Positions 16,742 through 25,512 of a DNA stretch of 64,000 bases are shown here, in pieces (positions within the stretch are counted from its first letter, which is position 1; every line of letters starts with the position of its first letter). This DNA comes from Streptomyces sp. NBC_00190. GTDB taxonomy: Bacteria; Actinomycetota; Actinomycetes; Streptomycetales; Streptomycetaceae. The stretch lies in assembly GCF_036203305.1 (NCBI RefSeq), contig NZ_CP108131.1, forward strand, positions 4,960,001 to 5,024,000, given 5' to 3'. The notes beneath the pieces were generated by a model that did not search any database, had not been told where the DNA came from, and saw only the letters and a list, made by a program, of their open reading frames with translations. Position numbers and translations under genes: made by a program.

Positions 16742-18507
16742 CCGCCACCCTGCCCACGGCCACTGATCCCCGGCCCGCCGCGACCGCCAGCGCCACCGGC
16801 ACCGCGACAGAGCCCCGCGTCCCCGGCCGGCCCGGCGGCAGCGGCGGGCTCGGAGTCAAGCCGCCCGCGCCCGCCCGTCCGCTCGTGCGCTTCCGCTCCT
16901 CCCGCCCCGACCTGCTGCTCTGCGGGGTCCTGCTGCTCGTGATCGTCCTCGTCCAGGGCTGGAACATCACCGACTTCCCGACCCTCAGCGACGACGAGGG
17001 CACCTACCTCGCCCAGGCGTGGGCCGTCCAGCAGGGCGGCGGCCTCGCCCACTACACGTACTGGTACGACCACCCGCCGCTCGGCTGGATCCAGGTCGCG
17101 GGCCTGACGTACCTCCCCTCCCTCTTCGTGCCCGACTCGATGACCGTCGCGACGATGCGGTTCGCGATGCTCGTCGTCTCCGCCGCCAGCTCGGTGCTGA
17201 TCTACGTCCTCGCCCGTCGGCTGTGGCTGCCGCGCTGGGCCGCCGGGCTCGCGATGGGCCTCTTCGGGCTCTCCCCGCTCTCCGTCGTGCTCCAGCGCGA
17301 GATCTTCCTCGACAACCTCGCGGTGATGTGGATCCTGCTCGCCTTCTGCCTCGCGGCGTCGCCCAGCCGCCACCTGTGGCACCACTTCGGGTCCGGTCTG
17401 GCGGCCGCCACCGCCGTCCTGACCAAAGAGACGATGCTGGTGGTGCTCCCGGCGTTGCTGGTGACGATGTGGCGCCACAGCCACCGCGACACCCGCAAGT
17501 TCGCCGTCACCGGAGCCATCACCGCCTGCGTGCTCATAGGGCTGACCTACCCGCTGTACGCCCTGCTCAACGGCGAGTTGCTGCCCGGCTCCGGCCACGT
17601 CTCGCTCATCGACGGCATCACCTACCAGATGGGCCGCGAGGGCTCCGGCTTCATCCTCGACGCCGGCTCCGGCTCGAACGGCGTCTTCCGCTCCTGGCTC
17701 TACTACGACACCGTCCTGCCGCTCGGCGGCCTGGCCGGCGCCGTCCTGCTGCTGGCCACCTTGCTCCCCCAAGCTCTCGGCTTCGCTCGAGCAGGGGGGA
17801 CCCCCACGTCGGTCACCGCCCGCGCGCTCGCCGGTCCCGCACTCGCCGCCGTCATCCTCGCCGTCGTCGCGCTGCGGCCCTCCGGCTACCTCCCGGCGAT
17901 GTACGTGATCCAGGCGCTGCCGTTCCTGGCCCTCGTCCTCGCGGGCGGCGCGGCCAGCGTCACGCACGCAGTGCTGCGCCGCCGCCGGGCCCCGGGGGAG
18001 CGCAAGCGGCTGGTGTACGCGCGCTGGGCGCTGCTCGGCGTACTCGCCGCGAGCGCCGCGGTGTACGTCCTGCCGCGCTGGTACGACGGCAACCGCACCG
18101 CGCTCACGGTCGACGCGAACGCCCCGTACCGGCAGGCCGCGGCCTGGCTCGGCAGCCAGGTGGACGATCCGGCCCGCACCCGGGTGCTGCTGGACGACGC
18201 GCTGTGGCTGGACGCCGTGCACCGCGGCTACGAGCCGGGGCTCGGCGCGATCTGGTTCTACAAGGCCGACCTCGACCCCGCCGTCACCAAGACCCTGCCG
18301 CACGGCTGGCGGGACATCGACTACGTCGTGTCCTCACCGACGGTGCGCCGCGACGCGGTGAACCTGCCGAACGTGAAGGCAGCGCTGGAGCATTCGACGG
18401 CGGTCGCCGTCTTCGGCTCGGGCGAGGACCGCATCGAGATCCGCCGGACCGACCGCGCCGACGCCGGCAGCCGCACCGGTAGCGCCGGCCCGCAGAGTGG
18501 GAGCTGA
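16738..18507 (+). CDS. GT39/ArnT-like polytopic glycosyltransferase
   Basis: The 589-residue protein has a disordered head of about 50 residues, then about ten membrane segments. The first outside loop holds the acidic pair in LSDDEGTYLAQAWA and a histidine in YDHPPLGW, the pattern of C-type glycosyltransferases that use lipid-linked sugars (PMT/ArnT superfamily). The soluble tail from about residue 450 is extracytoplasmic. It starts on a GTG overlapping the upstream stop. It probably transfers a polyprenyl-phosphate sugar made by the DPM1-like enzyme encoded next. A palindromic repeat sits in frame at 17761-17806. Confidence 0.85.
   Translation: MTATLPTATDPRPAATASATGTATEPRVPGRPGGSGGLGVKPPAPARPLVRFRSSRPDLLLCGVLLLVIVLVQGWNITDFPTLSDDEGTYLAQAWAVQQGGGLAHYTYWYDHPPLGWIQVAGLTYLPSLFVPDSMTVATMRFAMLVVSAASSVLIYVLARRLWLPRWAAGLAMGLFGLSPLSVVLQREIFLDNLAVMWILLAFCLAASPSRHLWHHFGSGLAAATAVLTKETMLVVLPALLVTMWRHSHRDTRKFAVTGAITACVLIGLTYPLYALLNGELLPGSGHVSLIDGITYQMGREGSGFILDAGSGSNGVFRSWLYYDTVLPLGGLAGAVLLLATLLPQALGFARAGGTPTSVTARALAGPALAAVILAVVALRPSGYLPAMYVIQALPFLALVLAGGAASVTHAVLRRRRAPGERKRLVYARWALLGVLAASAAVYVLPRWYDGNRTALTVDANAPYRQAAAWLGSQVDDPARTRVLLDDALWLDAVHRGYEPGLGAIWFYKADLDPAVTKTLPHGWRDIDYVVSSPTVRRDAVNLPNVKAALEHSTAVAVFGSGEDRIEIRRTDRADAGSRTGSAGPQSGS
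17761..17806 (+). repeat. Streptomyces-type interspersed palindromic element inside the GT39 gene
   Basis: This stretch of about 46 bases starts TTGCTCCCCCAAGCTCTCGG and ends in a G-run and C-run. Its ends are partly complementary (CCCCC with GGGGGG) and GCTC/GAGC pair inside. It reads in frame as LLPQALGFARAGGTPT, using codons that are rare here (CAA, GCT, GCT, CGA, GCA). From memory, the same sequence occurs many times in Streptomyces genomes, mostly between genes. No second copy was seen in this window. Confidence 0.65.
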
Positions 18508-18513
18508 GCCGCC

Positions 18514-19695
18514 ATGAGCGAGGACCTGTGGTCCCTCCATGCCCCGATCGATGCGGAGCTCGCCGCTGCGCAGACGGTCACCAGCAGCGTCACCCTCATC
18601 ATTCCGACCTTCAACGAGTCAGGAAACATCGACGAGTTGCTGCGCCGGCTCGGTGACGCGCTGCCCGAGCACCTGCCGTGCCAGGTGCTGTTCGTGGACG
18701 ACTCCACGGACGACACCCCGGCCGTCATCGAGAAGGCGGCCGTGGAGTACCCCTTCCCGGTGGCCGTCCTGCACCGTGAGAGCGCCGTCGGCGGCCTCGG
18801 CGGCGCGGTCCTCGAAGGGGTGCGGCGGGCGGACACCGACTGGATCGTCGTCATGGACGCCGACCTCCAGCACCCGCCCCACCTGGTGCCCGAACTCGTC
18901 GGCGAGGGGATGCGCACCGGCGCCGACCTCGTCGTCGCCTCCCGCTACATCAGCGGCGGCAGCCGGGCCGGACTCGCCGGCAGCTACCGCATCGCCGTCT
19001 CGCGCGGCGCGACCTGGCTCACCAAGGGGCTCTTCCCGCGCGCCCTGCGCGGGATCAGCGACCCGATGAGCGGCTTCTTCGCCATGCGCCGCTCGGTGGT
19101 CACCGCGGAGGCCCTGAAGCCGCAGGGCTACAAGATCCTGCTGGAGCTGGCGGTGCGCTGCCGGCCGGCGAAGGTCGCCGAAGTGCCCTTCGTCTTCCAG
19201 GACCGCTTCTCGGGCGAGTCCAAGTCCACCGCCCGCGAGGGCATGCGCTTCCTCGCCCACCTCGCCTCGCTGCGCTCCGCGACCCCGCTGGCCCGGATGG
19301 TCGGCTTCGGCCTGATCGGGCTCTCCGGCTTCGTCCCGAACCTGGCCGCGCTCTGGCTGCTCACGCACGCCGGGATGCACTACCTCCCGGCGGAGATCGT
19401 CGCCAACCAGGCCGGGGTGCTGTGGAACTTCGTCCTCATCGAGGTCCTGCTCTTCCGGGACCGCCGCCACCGCCACTGGGCGGACCGGGTGGGCCGCTTC
19501 GCGCTGCTCGCCAATGCCGATCTGCTGCTGCGGATCCCGCTGATCGCGGTGTTCGTCGCCAAGCTCGGCATGTCGGTGCTGCCCGCCACCGCCCTCGCGC
19601 TGGTCACCACCTTCGTCCTTCGGTACGCGGCCACCGAGGCCCTTGTCTACCTGCCGCGCACCTCGCGCAAGGCGGGGCGCCACACCAGGAGTTGA
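18514..19695 (+). CDS. DPM1-like polyprenyl-phosphate glycosyltransferase fused to a GtrA domain
   Basis: The 393-residue protein joins a GT2 domain (residues about 25-255; LIIPTFNESGNI start, metal motif DADLQHPP) to a GtrA-like domain of four membrane segments (from about 265). The first resembles dolichol-phosphate mannose synthase, which makes polyprenyl-phosphate sugar; the second is linked to flipping such lipids. It sits 6 bases after the GT39 gene and would feed it with lipid-linked sugar. The sugar is not determined by the sequence. Confidence 0.9.
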   Translation: MSEDLWSLHAPIDAELAAAQTVTSSVTLIIPTFNESGNIDELLRRLGDALPEHLPCQVLFVDDSTDDTPAVIEKAAVEYPFPVAVLHRESAVGGLGGAVLEGVRRADTDWIVVMDADLQHPPHLVPELVGEGMRTGADLVVASRYISGGSRAGLAGSYRIAVSRGATWLTKGLFPRALRGISDPMSGFFAMRRSVVTAEALKPQGYKILLELAVRCRPAKVAEVPFVFQDRFSGESKSTAREGMRFLAHLASLRSATPLARMVGFGLIGLSGFVPNLAALWLLTHAGMHYLPAEIVANQAGVLWNFVLIEVLLFRDRRHRHWADRVGRFALLANADLLLRIPLIAVFVAKLGMSVLPATALALVTTFVLRYAATEALVYLPRTSRKAGRHTRS

Positions 19696-19718
19696 GCCGC
19701 ACAGAAGGGAAGCTTTCG

Positions 19719-22136
19719 ATGCGTCTGAAGATCCGGCGGAGGGCGGGGCGGCGGGCCGCCCTGCTGGCCGTCGGGGCGACGACCGCAGGACTGCTGCTCA
19801 CCGCACCGCAGCAGGCCACGGCCGGCCCGCCCAATCTGCTCACCAATCCAGGTTTCGAGACCGCCGGCGCGCCCGGCGCCGACATGCCGTCCTGCTGGTC
19901 CACATCGGGCTGGGGCGACAACGACTTCACCTTCGCCACCGTCGCCGACGCGCACACCGGCACCAAGGCGATGAAGGTCTCGCTCACCCGCCGCGTGAAC
20001 GGCGACCGCAAGGCGCTGGTCACCGAGAACACCACCTGTGCCCCCACCGTCACGCCGGGCAAGCAGTACGACCTCTCCGCCTGGTACAAGTCGAACACCC
20101 CGGACGTCTCGGTGACGGTGTTCCGGCGGGTGGCCGCGACCGGGACCTGGCAGTACTGGACCGACCTGCAGAATCCGCCGGTCAGTGCCGGATGGGCGCG
20201 CACGCAGGTCCGTACGCCGGCTGTCCCGCCGGGCACCGAAAAGATCGCGTGGGGGCTGTCGGTCTACGGGGTGGGCACGCTCACCACCGACGACTACGCC
20301 CTGGAGGAGGTGGGCGCCGTCCCCCCGCAGCCCACCTGTTCGGGCACGGCGGAGGAGTGCGCCAAGGGCAAGTGGGAGGTGATCCCGGCCAAGAACCCGG
20401 TGCGCTCGATGCACGCCGTCGTGCTGAAGAACGGCAAGGTGCTGCTGATCGCGGGTTCGGGCAACGACATCGCCCAGTTCAACGCGGGCACCTTCACCTC
20501 GGCCGTCTACGACCCGGCGAACGGGTCGTTCAAGACGGTCCCGACGCCGGTGGACATGTTCTGCTCGGGCCATGTGCAGCTGGCCGACGGCCGGGTGCTG
20601 GTGATGAGCGGCAACAAGGGCTATCCCTCCGCCGACGGCAAGATCGGCTACCAGGGGCTGAAGGACTCGTACGTCTTCGACCCGGCGACCGAGGCGTACA
20701 CGAAGACCAACGACATGAACGGCGGGCACTGGTACCCGTCGGCGACGATCCTCGGCAACGGTGACGTGATCTCCTTCGGCGGCCTGAAGGAGGACTCCAC
20801 GGGCAACGTGACCGCGGAGAAGTTCTCGGCGGCGCAGAACAAGTGGCTGCCGATGAACGAGGTCAACCAGACCTGGTCGTACTGGGGTCTGTACCCGTCG
20901 ATGATCCTCATGCAGGACGGGCGGCTCTTCTACTCGGGCAGCCACACCTTCGGCAACAACACGTCCGGCAGCGGCTCCTCGGTCTACGACTACAACGCCA
21001 ACACCGTCACCGACGTGCCCGGGCTGCGCAACAAGGACCAGCGCGACGAGTCGGCGAGCGTGCTGCTGCCCCCGGCGCAGGACCAGCGGGTCCTGACCAT
21101 CGGCGGCGGCAACAACGAGACGAACCCGGCCGCGAACCGGATCACCGACATCATCGACCTGAAGAAGCCGAGCCCCGCCTACACGGCCGGCCCGGACCTC
21201 CCGCAGGGCCTGGTCGACACGGGCGCGGGCAAGCGGCCGCAGACCGGCGCCGAGGGCAAGATGTACGTGTCGGCCGTGCTGCTGCCGGACGGCAAGGTGC
21301 TGGAGACCGGCGGTGGGCTGCACGACCGGGCCGACCCCGTCTTCGAGGCCTCGTTCTTCGACCCGGTGACCAACACCTACCAGGCGGGACTGGCCGCCGA
21401 CCCGATCCCGCGGACCTACCACTCGGGGTCGTTCCTGATGCCGGACGGCCGGGTCATGTCGGTCGGCGACAACCCGGGCAACGGCACGTACAACCACAAC
21501 GTGTCGATCTACACCCCGCCGTACCTCTTCAAGGGCCCGCGCCCGCAGATCACCTCGGTGATCGACACGCAGTGGGTGTACGGGGACACGCAGCGGATCA
21601 CCGTCGACCGGCCGGTCGCCAAGGCGGAGCTGATCCGTCCGGCGGCGGTCACGCACTCGTCGGACCCGAACCAGCGGTTCGTGGACCTGCCGATGACGGT
21701 GAACGGGAACAACATCGATCTGGCCGTCACCAGCAACCCCAACCTGGCGCCGCCCGGCTGGTACATGCTCTTCGCGGTCGACGCGAACGGCGTCCCGTCG
21801 ATCGCGACCTGGGTCCACCTGGGCGGGGCCCCGGCGCTGGCGGCCGCCGAGGAGCAGCCCGCCGCGCACGAGCACACCTTCGCCGACGAGCTGGGTCCCG
21901 CCAAGGACAACCCGGCCAAGCGGGAGTCCGTCCCGGTCGCGCCGAGCGTGGCCGGCTGCGACCGCCACTACGGCACGGTCAACCTGTGCGTACCGACCCG
22001 CTTCCCGGCGGAGGTGAAGGAGACGACGAAGGCCCGCTGCGACTGGCTGGCCGCCCACCAGTACCCGCAGCGCATGAAGGTCAACGGCAGCGACCCGCTG
22101 CGCCTGGACCCCGACCGCGACGGGTACGCCTGCTAA
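19719..22136 (+). CDS. Secreted copper-radical oxidase (galactose/glyoxal oxidase-like, AA5) with N-terminal binding module
   Basis: The 805-residue protein has a signal peptide (cleavage about residue 35), a jelly-roll module (about 38-165, LLTNPGFETAG start), a kelch propeller and a DUF1929 domain. All four galactose-oxidase motifs are present: C282 in DMFCSGH (for the Tyr-Cys cofactor), Y339 in GGHWYPS, Y567-H568 in PRTYHSG and H646 in AVTHSSDP. Their spacings are close to those of galactose oxidase (57, 228 and 79 against 44, 223 and 86). The tail has four cysteines and LDPDRDGYAC, like an excalibur calcium motif. AAGGGA lies 8 bases before the ATG. It probably oxidises the operon's glycan, giving an aldehyde and peroxide. 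Confidence 0.9.
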   Translation: MRLKIRRRAGRRAALLAVGATTAGLLLTAPQQATAGPPNLLTNPGFETAGAPGADMPSCWSTSGWGDNDFTFATVADAHTGTKAMKVSLTRRVNGDRKALVTENTTCAPTVTPGKQYDLSAWYKSNTPDVSVTVFRRVAATGTWQYWTDLQNPPVSAGWARTQVRTPAVPPGTEKIAWGLSVYGVGTLTTDDYALEEVGAVPPQPTCSGTAEECAKGKWEVIPAKNPVRSMHAVVLKNGKVLLIAGSGNDIAQFNAGTFTSAVYDPANGSFKTVPTPVDMFCSGHVQLADGRVLVMSGNKGYPSADGKIGYQGLKDSYVFDPATEAYTKTNDMNGGHWYPSATILGNGDVISFGGLKEDSTGNVTAEKFSAAQNKWLPMNEVNQTWSYWGLYPSMILMQDGRLFYSGSHTFGNNTSGSGSSVYDYNANTVTDVPGLRNKDQRDESASVLLPPAQDQRVLTIGGGNNETNPAANRITDIIDLKKPSPAYTAGPDLPQGLVDTGAGKRPQTGAEGKMYVSAVLLPDGKVLETGGGLHDRADPVFEASFFDPVTNTYQAGLAADPIPRTYHSGSFLMPDGRVMSVGDNPGNGTYNHNVSIYTPPYLFKGPRPQITSVIDTQWVYGDTQRITVDRPVAKAELIRPAAVTHSSDPNQRFVDLPMTVNGNNIDLAVTSNPNLAPPGWYMLFAVDANGVPSIATWVHLGGAPALAAAEEQPAAHEHTFADELGPAKDNPAKRESVPVAPSVAGCDRHYGTVNLCVPTRFPAEVKETTKARCDWLAAHQYPQRMKVNGSDPLRLDPDRDGYAC

Positions 22137-22639
22137 GCGGCAGTCCGCGCCTCGCCCCGCCGCAGTTCCCCGGCGGTGAGGGCGAGGCCCGCGGTGGCGG
22201 CCAGCAGGATCGCGGGGAGGACCAGGAACAGACGCCGCTCACCGGAGGCGACGGACTCGTACTGCTCGCGCGAGACCTCGACGCGCACGCGCGTCAGCGC
22301 GCTCGTGTCGAAGACGGAGTACCGGCCGTCCACGATCTGCGGATCCTGCATGTCCCCGGTACCGGACAGCCCGACGAGGACGGCACCGGCGAGGAGCAGC
22401 GCCGCGAGCGCCCCCTGCACCGCGCCCGGCAGACAACGGAAGGCGAGCCACTGCAGGCGCCTGGTCGCCCCGGCCCGCATCGAGCGCACCATGGCGGCGA
22501 CGCCGAGGGGAAGGACGAGCAGGAGTCCGGCGGCCATGAGTCCGCGCGCCCCCGGCAGCGCCGGGGCCGCGGCGGCCAGCAGCAGTACCGCGCTCAGTGC
22601 CCCCGCGAGCGCGCCGTGTAACTTGAAGGTCCACCCCAT
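22133..22639 (-). CDS. Four-segment membrane protein of unknown function
   Basis: The 168-residue protein starts at ATG 22639 and has hydrophobic stretches at about residues 8-30, 33-50, 72-95 and 137-157. A soluble loop of about 40 residues lies between the last two (SVFDTSALTRVRVEVSREQYES). The stop shares three bases with the stop of the oxidase gene on the other strand, leaving no room for a terminator. No family was recognised. Confidence 0.65.
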   Translation of the reverse strand: MGWTFKLHGALAGALSAVLLLAAAAPALPGARGLMAAGLLLVLPLGVAAMVRSMRAGATRRLQWLAFRCLPGAVQGALAALLLAGAVLVGLSGTGDMQDPQIVDGRYSVFDTSALTRVRVEVSREQYESVASGERRLFLVLPAILLAATAGLALTAGELRRGEARTAA

Positions 22640-22671
22640 GCGGTCACCTTGGCAGGCCCGCGCGGGAACGG

Positions 22672-23346
22672 CTAGTGAGAATACGCGGCGAGCGAGATGC
22701 CGACGTAGTGCGCGACGAAGGCCGCGAGGGTCAGGGAGTGGAAGACCTCGTGGAAGCCGAAGAAGCGGGGGGATGGGTTGGGTCGCTTCATTCCGTAGAT
22801 GACCCCTCCCACGCTGTACAGCAGGCCGCCGACGATCACCAGGACCAGGACGGCGATGCCGCCGGTGTGCATGAAGTCGGGCAGGAAGAAGACCGCGGCC
22901 CAGCCCATGGCGATGTAGCACGGGGTGTACAGCCAGCGCGGCGCGCCCACCCAGAAGACGCGGAAGGCGATGCCCGCCGCGGCGGCGAGCCATACCGCCC
23001 ACAGCAGGGTCCGTCCCGTGGAGGGCGGGAGCAGCAGGACGGTCAGCGGGGTGTAGGTCCCCGCGATGATGAGGAAGATGTTGGCGTGGTCGAGCCGCCG
23101 CAGGATGGCCTCGCCGCGCGGTCCCCAGGTGCCGCGGTGGTAGACGGCGCTGACGCCGAAGAGCAGGCAGGCGGTGAGGATGTAGACCCCGCAGGCCACG
23201 CGCGCCCGGGTCGAGTCGGTGAAGGCCATCAGCACCAGCCCCGCGACCACCACGGCGGGGAACATTCCAAGGTGCAGCCAGCCGCGCATCAGCGGCTTGG
23301 CCTCCGGCTCCGGTGCGGCGGCGGCGTCAGAAGTCATGAGCGACAT
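22672..23346 (-). CDS. trhA: TrhA/hemolysin III-family (PAQR) membrane protein
   Basis: The 224-residue protein has seven predicted membrane segments and the PAQR metal-site pattern: an early serine/histidine cluster (SAVYHRGTW, LRRLDHANIF) and the late HEVFHSLTLAAFVAHYV with two spaced histidines. Bacterial members (TrhA, YqfA) are linked to membrane-lipid balance; haemolysis is not established. The ATG at 23346 or the one three codons later may be used. A palindrome lies just upstream. Confidence 0.88.
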   Translation of the reverse strand: MSLMTSDAAAAPEPEAKPLMRGWLHLGMFPAVVVAGLVLMAFTDSTRARVACGVYILTACLLFGVSAVYHRGTWGPRGEAILRRLDHANIFLIIAGTYTPLTVLLLPPSTGRTLLWAVWLAAAAGIAFRVFWVGAPRWLYTPCYIAMGWAAVFFLPDFMHTGGIAVLVLVIVGGLLYSVGGVIYGMKRPNPSPRFFGFHEVFHSLTLAAFVAHYVGISLAAYSH

Positions 23347-23349
23347 GCT

Positions 23350-23367
23350 ACCTACGGGTCCGTAGGT
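23350..23367. promoter_or_regulatory. Perfect palindrome just upstream of trhA
   Basis: ACCTACGG (23350-23357) and CCGTAGGT (23360-23367) are exact reverse complements separated by two bases. The site ends 4 bases before the trhA start on the leftward strand. It probably overlaps the transcript start, where a TetR-type repressor would block polymerase. No regulator gene is adjacent. Confidence 0.6.
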
Positions 23368-23557
23368 TTCCCTTAGTGCTCTTTACGGAAGATTGACGGA
23401 CGTGGCGATGCTCACGTGAGAGGCCCTCTGGACATATGCGCACATGCACCGGATGATCAGATGAGTGCGGTCGACACCGGATGAGCGGAGCGCGAAGCGT
23501 CCGGGTCGCAGCCCCCACGGGGCCTACACCAAACAAACCCCTCAACAAGGAGCAATC

Positions 23558-25402
23558 GTGGCGCGCGACAACGCGGCTCCCACCAGTTCGACTCTTCCCA
23601 CCAAGCATGCAGCGCTGATCTCCTGGGTGGACGAGATCGCAGCCCTCACCCAGCCGGACCGCGTCGTCTGGTGCGACGGCTCCGAGGGCGAGTACGAGCG
23701 CCTGTGCGAGGAGCTCGTCGCCAAGGGAACGTTCAAGAAGCTCGACGAGACGAAGCGCCCGAACTCCTACTACGCCGCCTCCGACCCCTCCGACGTCGCG
23801 CGCGTCGAGGACCGCACCTTCATCTGCTCCGAGAAGGAAGAGGACGCGGGCCCCACGAACCACTGGAAGGCTCCTTCCGAAATGAAGGAGATCTTTGCCG
23901 GGCAGGAAGGTATCTTCCGCGGCTCCATGAAGGGCCGGACGATGTACGTCGTCCCGTTCTGCATGGGCCCCCTCGGCTCCGAGCTCTCCGCGATCGGCGT
24001 CGAGATCACCGACTCCGCCTACGTCGCGGTCGCCATGCGCACCATGACCCGCATGGGCAAGCCCGTCCTGGACGAGCTCGGCACCGACGGCTTCTTCGTC
24101 AAGGCCGTCCACAGCCTCGGCGCTCCGCTCGCCGAGGGCGAGGCCGACGTCCCGTGGCCGTGCAACACCACCAAGTACATCTCGCACTTCCCCGAGACCC
24201 GCGAGATCTGGTCCTACGGATCCGGCTACGGCGGCAACGCCCTGCTCGGCAAGAAGTGCTACGCCCTGCGCATCGCGTCCGTCATGGCGCGCGACGAGGG
24301 CTGGCTGGCCGAGCACATGCTGATCCTCAAGCTCACCCCGCCGCAGGGTGAGGGCGAGGCCGCATCTCCGACGTACCTTGCCGCCGCCTTCCCGTCCGCC
24401 TGTGGCAAGACCAACCTGGCCATGCTGGAGCCCACGATCTCCGGCTGGACGGTGGAGACCATCGGCGACGACATCGCCTGGATGCGCTTCGGCGAGGACG
24501 GCCGCCTCTACGCGATCAACCCCGAGGCCGGCTTCTTCGGCGTCGCCCCCGGCACCGGCGAGCACACCAACGCCAACGCCATGAAGACGATGTACGCGAA
24601 CACCGTCTTCACCAACGTCGCGCTCACCGACGACGGCGACGTGTGGTGGGAGGGCATGACCGAAGAGGCGCCCAAGCACCTCATCGACTGGAAGGGCAAC
24701 GACTGGACTCCGGACTCGGAGACCCCGGCCGCCCACCCCAACGCCCGCTTCGCCGTCCCGGCCTCCCAGTGCCCGACGATCGCCGCCGAGTGGGAGGACC
24801 CCAAGGGCGTCCCGATCTCCGCGATCCTCTTCGGCGGCCGCCGCGCCTCCGCCGTGCCGCTGGTCACCGAGTCCTTCGACTGGAACCACGGCGTCTTCAT
24901 CGGCTCGAACATCGCCTCCGAGAAGACCGCCGCCGCCGAGGGCAAGGTCGGCGAGCTGCGCCGCGACCCCTTCGCCATGCTGCCGTTCTGCGGCTACAAC
25001 ATGGGCGACTACATGGCCCACTGGGTCAAGGTCGCCGCCGACAAGGACCAGGCGAAGCTCCCGAAGATCTACTACGTGAACTGGTTCCGCAAGAACGACG
25101 CGGGCAAGTTCGTGTGGCCCGGCTTCGGCGAGAACAGCCGCGTCCTGAAGTGGATCGTCGGCCGCCTCGACGGCACCGCCGAAGGCGTCGAGACCCCCAT
25201 CGGCATCCTGCCGACCAAGGACTCCCTCGACCTCGACGGCCTGGACCTCCCGGCCGAGGACCTCGACTTCCTCCTCACGGTCGACAAGGAGGTCTGGCGC
25301 GAGGAGGCCGCCCTGGTCCCCGAGCACCTGAACACCTACGGCGACCACACCCCCAAGGAGCTGTGGGACCAGTACCACGCGCTCGTGGAGCGCCTGGGCT
25401 GA
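23558..25402 (+). CDS. pckG: Phosphoenolpyruvate carboxykinase (GTP)
   Basis: The 614-residue cytoplasmic enzyme turns oxaloacetate and GTP into PEP, CO2 and GDP, the first step of gluconeogenesis. The family signature FPSACGKTN carries the P-loop and the reactive cysteine. Other landmarks are [18 protein letters not shown] and the Mn-site region [10 protein letters not shown]. The GTG at 23558 follows AAGGAG with a 5-base spacing. The length fits the GTP class. The 210 bases upstream hold no gene; two 33-bp repeats follow. Confidence 0.96.
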   Translation: MARDNAAPTSSTLPTKHAALISWVDEIAALTQPDRVVWCDGSEGEYERLCEELVAKGTFKKLDETKRPNSYYAASDPSDVARVEDRTFICSEKEEDAGPTNHWKAPSEMKEIFAGQEGIFRGSMKGRTMYVVPFCMGPLGSELSAIGVEITDSAYVAVAMRTMTRMGKPVLDELGTDGFFVKAVHSLGAPLAEGEADVPWPCNTTKYISHFPETREIWSYGSGYGGNALLGKKCYALRIASVMARDEGWLAEHMLILKLTPPQGEGEAASPTYLAAAFPSACGKTNLAMLEPTISGWTVETIGDDIAWMRFGEDGRLYAINPEAGFFGVAPGTGEHTNANAMKTMYANTVFTNVALTDDGDVWWEGMTEEAPKHLIDWKGNDWTPDSETPAAHPNARFAVPASQCPTIAAEWEDPKGVPISAILFGGRRASAVPLVTESFDWNHGVFIGSNIASEKTAAAEGKVGELRRDPFAMLPFCGYNMGDYMAHWVKVAADKDQAKLPKIYYVNWFRKNDAGKFVWPGFGENSRVLKWIVGRLDGTAEGVETPIGILPTKDSLDLDGLDLPAEDLDFLLTVDKEVWREEAALVPEHLNTYGDHTPKELWDQYHALVERLG

Positions 25403-25435
25403 GCCAGGACGCGCCCTGAAGAAGGGCCAATGAAC

Positions 25436-25501
25436 GTGGGAGCCCCCGACCAAGCGGCGCCCACCGCTGTGGGAGCCCCCGACCAAGCGGCGCCCACCGC
25501 A
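25436..25501. repeat. Two head-to-tail 33-bp repeats, each a hairpin, after pckG
   Basis: The units at 25436-25468 and 25469-25501 differ only in their last base. Each begins GTGGGAGCC and contains GGCGCCCAC, which pair with one mismatch into a hairpin. The tandem pair lies between the pckG stop (25402) and the convergent stop at 25513, so it probably acts as a double terminator. A recent duplication is likely given near-identity. Confidence 0.85.
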
Positions 25502-25512
25502 GCACCGGCCTG

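Noticed and set aside
23368..23557. Leader of pckG considered as a riboswitch
   Set aside because: Only a weak hairpin (about 23475-23503) and a small palindrome (23419-23429) were found; no known aptamer pattern is visible.
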